Shown here one piece after another: positions 57,831 to 64,000 of a DNA stretch of 64,000 nt. Within the stretch, counting starts at the first letter, position 1, and the number at the start of each line of letters is the position of its first letter. The position numbers and the translations under genes were made by a program. A model generated the notes under the pieces. It saw only the letters and a list, made by a program, of their open reading frames with translations. It was not told the origin of the DNA and searched no databases. Source of the stretch: Rhizomys pruinosus (lineage: Eukaryota; Chordata; Mammalia; Rodentia; Spalacidae); the NCBI GenBank assembly GCA_009823505.1, contig VZQC01000610.1:1560306-1624305 (forward strand), given 5' to 3'.

Positions 57831-58659
57831 ATTTTTGACGGGGACAGACCAGTTCCTTCGGACTATGTCCCTCAGACACTTCCTTATCACCATATTCAAC
57901 TTAAGTTCTTCCTCTTTTCCTCCTCCCCTGATCCTCCCTCCTCCTAGTTTCCTTTCTCCCTTTTCTTCTCTCCCTCCACCTCCTGCAGAAACTCAGGGTT
58001 CCTAGTTCTCCTAGTGGATGATGGGGCCATGTTCAGTTTAGTTATTTGGCTAACACATTCCCCCAGGTATCTCCATGAAGGCTGTTATATCCCCTTAATG
58101 GTATTTATGAAGTGTCATTGAGCAAGTTTCAGTGTCCATTTGTAGTTGGTGCTTGAATCATCATAACAAGGAAGAACTTTCCCTCCCATCTCGCTCCATT
58201 GTACCAGTATCCACTCACGAGTTCTTATTTCTTGGAATGACTGATCATCCCGTACTGTGTTCTTTATTTTGATTCTAAATGATCAGAGATGAGTTTAGTG
58301 GGGCCCTTTGAGCTGCTGCCTTGTGCTGACCTTGAACATGCCCTCTCTTCTTTTGGACACTTCCTTGCTGTCCAACAAGAAAGATGTTCCAGGATCTTTT
58401 TGATGTAGGATCAGGCATTTCCCAGGAAGGCTCATTCCACTCAGTGGACGGTGAAGGTTAGAAGCTAATATATGATATCTGGGTGCTGGGTGTGCCAGTC
58501 TTCTTTTAGGTTCCCTTGATTCCAGAACTTCTGCATGGATAGAGCTAGAGAATATGTGTGTATGTGTCACAAGCATCCATTTCCATGTGCATCTCTCTGC
58601 TTACATTCTATCTTACTTATCAACCTGCCAATCTGCCTGTACCCACTTATCCATCATTC
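57831..58659. other. Unassigned intronic sequence with a pyrimidine-rich patch
   Basis: A CT-rich patch lies at 57905-57986. Nothing else was recognised. Confidence 0.4.
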
Positions 58660-58928
58660 TATCAAGTTATTCCATCCATCTATCAGTCCATCAATCATTT
58701 ATATAACTATCATCCCTCTATGCTTTCCCATCTTCCCATCCAGCTATTCATCATCCTATCATCTTCCCATCACTCTATCACTCTATCTGTCTATATATCT
58801 ATCTATCTATCTATCTATCATTCTATCACATATCTAGTCAACTGTCATATCTATAATCTATGCCCTATCTATATATTTTCTACTAACATTTTTATCATCT
58901 ATCATCTATATCTACCTATATATTTATC

Positions 58929-58975
<47 letters not shown>

Positions 58976-58980
58976 ATCTC
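58660..58980. repeat. (CTAT)n/(ATCC)n tetranucleotide tract
   Basis: Degenerate catc/atcc units give way to CTAT runs at about 58790-58820 and 58926-58978 (about 13 units). Confidence 0.93.
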
Positions 58981-59186
58981 TATTGCCTATATACCTACCC
59001 AACTCTGAGCCATACATATACTTCAGTCCATCCTAGCACACCTCAACTTTTATTCTGTCTCCCCCCCCCACTATACATGAAACCTTTTCTCTGGCATTGA
59101 AAGCCCTATCCCCAACTCAATCTCTCTGTTCATAGCATAGTTTGTATTTGTTCAGTCCTATACTTTACCAAGAATTTCTCCATTTC

Positions 59187-59470
59187 TTTTCTTTTCTTTT
59201 TTTTCTTTTTTTTTTTTTTTTTTTTTTTTTTTGTGAGACAGAGTCTCCCTATAGCCCCAGCTGTTCTGGAACTCACTCTAGACCAGGCTGGCCTTGAACT
59301 CACAGAGATCTGCCTGCCTCTGCCTCCTGAGTGCTAGGATTAAAGGCATGCGCCACCACACCTGGCTTAAAGATGGTTCTTAGCCACCATGTCGGGGCTG
59401 GGAATAAAACCTGGGTCCTCTGCAAGAGCAGTCGATGCTTTTAACTGCTGAGCCATTTCTCCAGCCCCAG
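59187..59470 (-). mobile_element. Chimeric B2-B1 SINE flanked by one target duplication
   Basis: On the minus strand the order is B2 head (59468 to 59367), a full B1 (about 59366 to 59234), then a poly(A) tail (T tract 59187-59232). The perfect 12-bp repeat tttctccatttc flanks the whole unit at 59175-59186 and 59471-59482. Confidence 0.85.
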
Positions 59471-59482
59471 TTTCTCCATTTC

Positions 59483-59895
59483 AAATCCATTCTTCTGTCC
59501 ATATCAAATTTCTATCTCGGCTGTAGTATTTTTTATGGTTCTACTTGTCTTTAACTTTGGATATACACTAAAATCCAAGATTTTTGTGTCCAATCTTGCA
59601 TCCAAGGTTATGTGGATTATTATCTCCCCATCCCCCTTCAGGGCAGGGTCAATGTAATTGATTTTTGTTGGTAATCATGTTTGAGGGTTTTTTTTACTCA
59701 TCCTGCTCCTTATTATTAATATCATGTATGAATCTTACATGATTTCCATACTCAGAGCTGGGTGAAGGCCTCTTCTGTCCCCCTCCCACCCCTCTCCCCA
59801 CCCTCAGTTCTCTTCTTCCTGCACTATCCGCATCTAACCCCCACTGATAACTAGTCTCACAGAGGCCAATCTTCTTTTGTGTGTATGCAAGAGTG
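59483..59895. other. Unassigned intronic sequence
   Basis: Nothing recognised. Confidence 0.4.
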
Positions 59896-59901
59896 AATGC
59901 A

Positions 59902-60065
59902 AGCCGGACGTGGTGGCACACACCTTTAATCCCAGCACTCTTGAAGCAGAGGCACGCAGATCTCTGTGAGTTCAAGGCCAGCCTGGTCTACATAGTGAGT
60001 TCCAGGCCAGCTGGGACTAAAGGGAGACCCTGTCTCAAAAAGACCAAAAAAAAAAAAAAAACCAA
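59902..60065 (+). mobile_element. B1 SINE
   Basis: agccggacgtggtggcacac to gaccctgtctcaaaaagacc and an A tail. Flanks aagagtgaatgca (59889-59901) and aagaataaatgca (60066-60078) are a diverged target duplication. Confidence 0.92.
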
Positions 60066-60078
60066 AAGAATAAATGCA

Positions 60079-60685
60079 CACATACATTACTCCCTCCTTC
60101 TTTCTCCTGTGATGTGCTTTGCACTTAGAACATTGTAGGAATCTCTCCACATCCCTCTGAACAGGTATCACACCTGGCCCTTTACAACTCACACTACCGC
60201 ATCTTGCACACATACTGTCATTTGCCATTTTCCCACAGATGCACATGTTGGTTGTAGCTTGTGTGTGAGATGTGATTGCAAAAATATTTGCAGCCTTGGC
60301 TGACATTGCAATGACTGATCTTGTACCTAAACACTGCTAAACCTGCCTGAATTGTATCTTCAGGGTGGATTCCGGAATGGGATGGCTGAGAAAAAGGAGG
60401 GGCAAGTGTCCTGATGTCAGAATAGCAACTCTGGCCCAGAAGAGCAGAGCTGTGCATTTTAATTCCACAGGGAAGACATAGCTTCTCTAGCTACATTCTT
60501 CCCACTGCTCTGCTAGACTCTGTAATTTATTCCAATCGGATAGATGAAAATTGGGATTTGTGCATGACTTGAATTTGTATTGTAATTGTATGCACTGTTG
60601 AATAGTTTTAGTATATGTAAAGGCAGTTTCCATATGTTTATTGAATTGTCTGTACATACATTCTGTGTTCTTCTCTTTTTATTAA
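60079..60685. other. Unassigned intronic sequence
   Basis: Nothing recognised with confidence; possibly old L1 sequence near 60600-60685. Confidence 0.35.
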
Positions 60686-60895
60686 AGATGATTTTATTTT
60701 CAGTTACTTAGATAGCTATGTGTGGGCATGTGCACAAGTGAGTGCAGTGCCCACAGAGCCCAGAAATGGGCGCTAGATCCCAGGAACTCTGGTTACAGGT
60801 AGTTCTACGCCAAATGGAGTGCTGAGAACAAGATTTGGGTTCTCTGTCTCTGGAAGAGATTTTAACCACTGAGCTGTCGTCTCTCCAGGTCCCTC
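60686..60895 (-). mobile_element. B2 SINE, diverged
   Basis: agatgattttattttcagtt, gcgctagatcccaggaactc, accactgagctgtcgtctct. Confidence 0.8.
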
Positions 60896-61041
60896 TCATT
60901 TTTTTTTTTGTTGTTGTTGTTGTTGTTTTTTTCTTCAGAGGGCATAGCCCTTTGTAATTTGTCATAAATATTTTCTCCCAGTTTCCCATTTTCCTTTTGA
61001 GTTTGTGGTATTTTTCTGCAATTTTTAAAATTATATAAGCA

Positions 61042-61237
61042 GGGGCTAGAAAGGCGATTCAGCGGTTAAGAATACTGGCTGTACTTACAAAGGACCTGGT
61101 TCAGTTTCCAGCACTTACGTGGTGAATAACAACCATCCAGAACTCCAGTTCCAGGTGCTCCAACACCATGGGCATTGGATGGCACTGAGGTGCATGCAGG
61201 CAGTAGGCTCATGCACATAGAATAAAAATATAAAAAT
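61042..61237 (+). mobile_element. B2 SINE
   Basis: ggggctagaaaggcgattca, aactccagttccaggtgctc and an A-rich tail. Flanks aaaattatataagc (61027-61040) and aaaattatatgagc (61238-61251) match at 13 of 14. Confidence 0.92.
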
Positions 61238-61407
61238 AAAATTATATGAGCAAATTTATCATTTAAATGCATCTAGATTTTGGATTCTAAGTAGAAAACT
61301 TTTCATACTGGGGCTGTAGGTGAGTTTATTCATGTTTTCCTTACCAGTTAGAAGATTGTGTTTTTATATGTTTAAATCACTGATTCATTTGAAGTTTAAT
61401 CTTTTAT

Positions 61408-61728
61408 TCTTTAATTTGTGTGTGTGGGGGTGCATGTATGAGTGTGTGCATTCATCTATGTGGTGGAGATCAGAGGTTGACTGCAAATGTCTTCGTCTGT
61501 GGCTGTCTGTCTTAATTTTTGAGATTGGGTCTGTCATTGAACCTGTCACCCACCATTTCAGCTAGACTGGCTAGCCAGAAAAGGCCTGGGATCCTCTTCT
61601 CTCCACTCCTCCATGCCCCAGGATAGTCAGGTACTGCTGTGCCCAGCTTTTGCATGCCCTTTGCAATTAAACTCAGATCTTCACACTTGCACAGAGAACA
61701 CTTCACCATTGACTCATCTCTCTAGCCT
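61408..61728 (-). mobile_element. B4 SINE
   Basis: TG-rich tail, gagattgggtctgtcattga, cagctagactggctagccag, ending gactcatctctctagcc. Confidence 0.82.
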
Positions 61729-61739
61729 TGAAGTTTAAT

Positions 61740-62060
61740 CACACATGTGTTGGAAGATATGGGATTTGTTTTATATTTATTTTATTTTATTATTTACAAA
61801 TGTCTACCTAGGCTGTCTATCAACATTTATTAAAGTCTGTTTGCACTGTGATTCAAGCTGTTGTCTGTACTTCAAACTAAATGCCTACACTATGGGGTTC
61901 ATTTGTGGACTTTAATCTTTTCTGTGGATCTTTTTTCTACTCCTCATGCCATTGGCATGAAATGCAATTTTAGCTCATGCACGTTGTACCTCATAGGCAA
62001 AATCCAAGCTCTGCATTATGTTGAACTGTATGAAATAGTCAGCATCCACTGGCTTGGTCT
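61740..62060. mobile_element. Probable old antisense L1 sequence
   Basis: tctatcaacatttattaaag and similar phrases hint at old L1 ORF2 read in reverse. The match is weak. Confidence 0.3.
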
Positions 62061-62073
62061 ATAGATCTCCCAG

Positions 62074-62081
62074 TTGTGTGT

Positions 62082-62129
<48 letters not shown>

Positions 62130-62379
62130 AAGTGCACAGGAGTATGCATGTACATGTGGAGGGCAGAGGTCAATGGCAGATGTTTTCTTCAAGCACTCTC
62201 CATTTCGTTATTTTTTTGAGGTCTCACTATACTTTGAACTTGATAATTTGATTAGCCTGGCACAGTGCTTGGATTACAGACATGTGCCACCACGCCCTCA
62301 TCTTTTACATGAATTAGGAGGAGTCCAGATGTTCATGTGTGCATGGCAAGCACTTTACCCACTAACCATCTTTCCAGTT
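62074..62379 (-). mobile_element. B4 SINE with (TG)n tail
   Basis: TG run (62074-62124), gagggcagaggtcaatggca, gattacagacatgtgccacc and ctttacccactaaccatctt. It ends about 190 bp before the coding exon. Confidence 0.75.
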
Positions 62380-62514
62380 TCCAGTTTTACGTATTTCAAT
62401 CAAATATGTCTGTAGTATATGGAGCATCCACAGCTGCTGACTAGTCCAGGAAAGTTGCTAAGGCTCTGCACTGTGGGCTTCAGAGGTTCTGCCCTTTGTT
62501 CTGATCGCTTCTAG

Positions 62515-64000
<1,486 letters not shown>

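Overview
This window is mammalian nuclear DNA from a muroid rodent. It is packed with B1, B2, B3, B4 and ID-B1 SINEs, MT-type MaLR LTRs and rodent L1 debris, and I see no primate Alu elements. Several B1 copies share a 3' end variant (acagggagaccctgtctc) that differs from the common house-mouse form as I remember it, which could help place the species; I do not name one.

Only one protein-coding segment can be supported: a single large exon at 62573-63458 on the + strand. It has a strong acceptor, a strong donor and an intact frame, and it encodes the N-terminal extracellular part of a TMEM132-family membrane protein, best matched from memory to TMEM132C (exon 2). The exon begins after the first base of a codon (phase 1) and ends after the second base (phase 2), so the signal-peptide exon lies upstream and the rest of the gene downstream. 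Bases 1-62572 are therefore most simply read as the 3' part of the large first intron, and 63459-64000 as the start of the next intron. All other open frames I examined are chance, repeat-driven or L1-derived.

Layout: 1-10 kb holds B2/B3 SINEs, five copies of an approximately 400-bp rodent LTR-class repeat, L1 3' UTR remnants, and an old antisense L1 split by an MT LTR. 10-16 kb holds a B4, CA repeats, a 140-bp higher-order minisatellite, an L1 tail with an internal duplication, and a young B1. 16-25 kb holds unassigned intron, a nested SINE mosaic, a 27-bp minisatellite and a 1.2-kb antisense L1 ORF2 fragment. 25-41 kb holds nested B4/B2/B1, a perfect 29-bp foldback, a young B2, more LTRs, ATCC repeats and an L1 3' end with a G-quadruplex motif. 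41-53 kb holds SINEs, a 26-bp minisatellite and a roughly 500-bp all-purine tract with 410 bp of perfect GGAGA repeat beside an N. 53-62.5 kb holds unassigned intron, a second foldback, L1 remnants, CTAT repeats, a B2-B1 chimera and SINEs leading up to the exon.

I found no new enzymatic or defence system. The most unusual signals are structural: perfect snap-back hairpins, the higher-order minisatellite, the long purine tract and the chimeric SINE.
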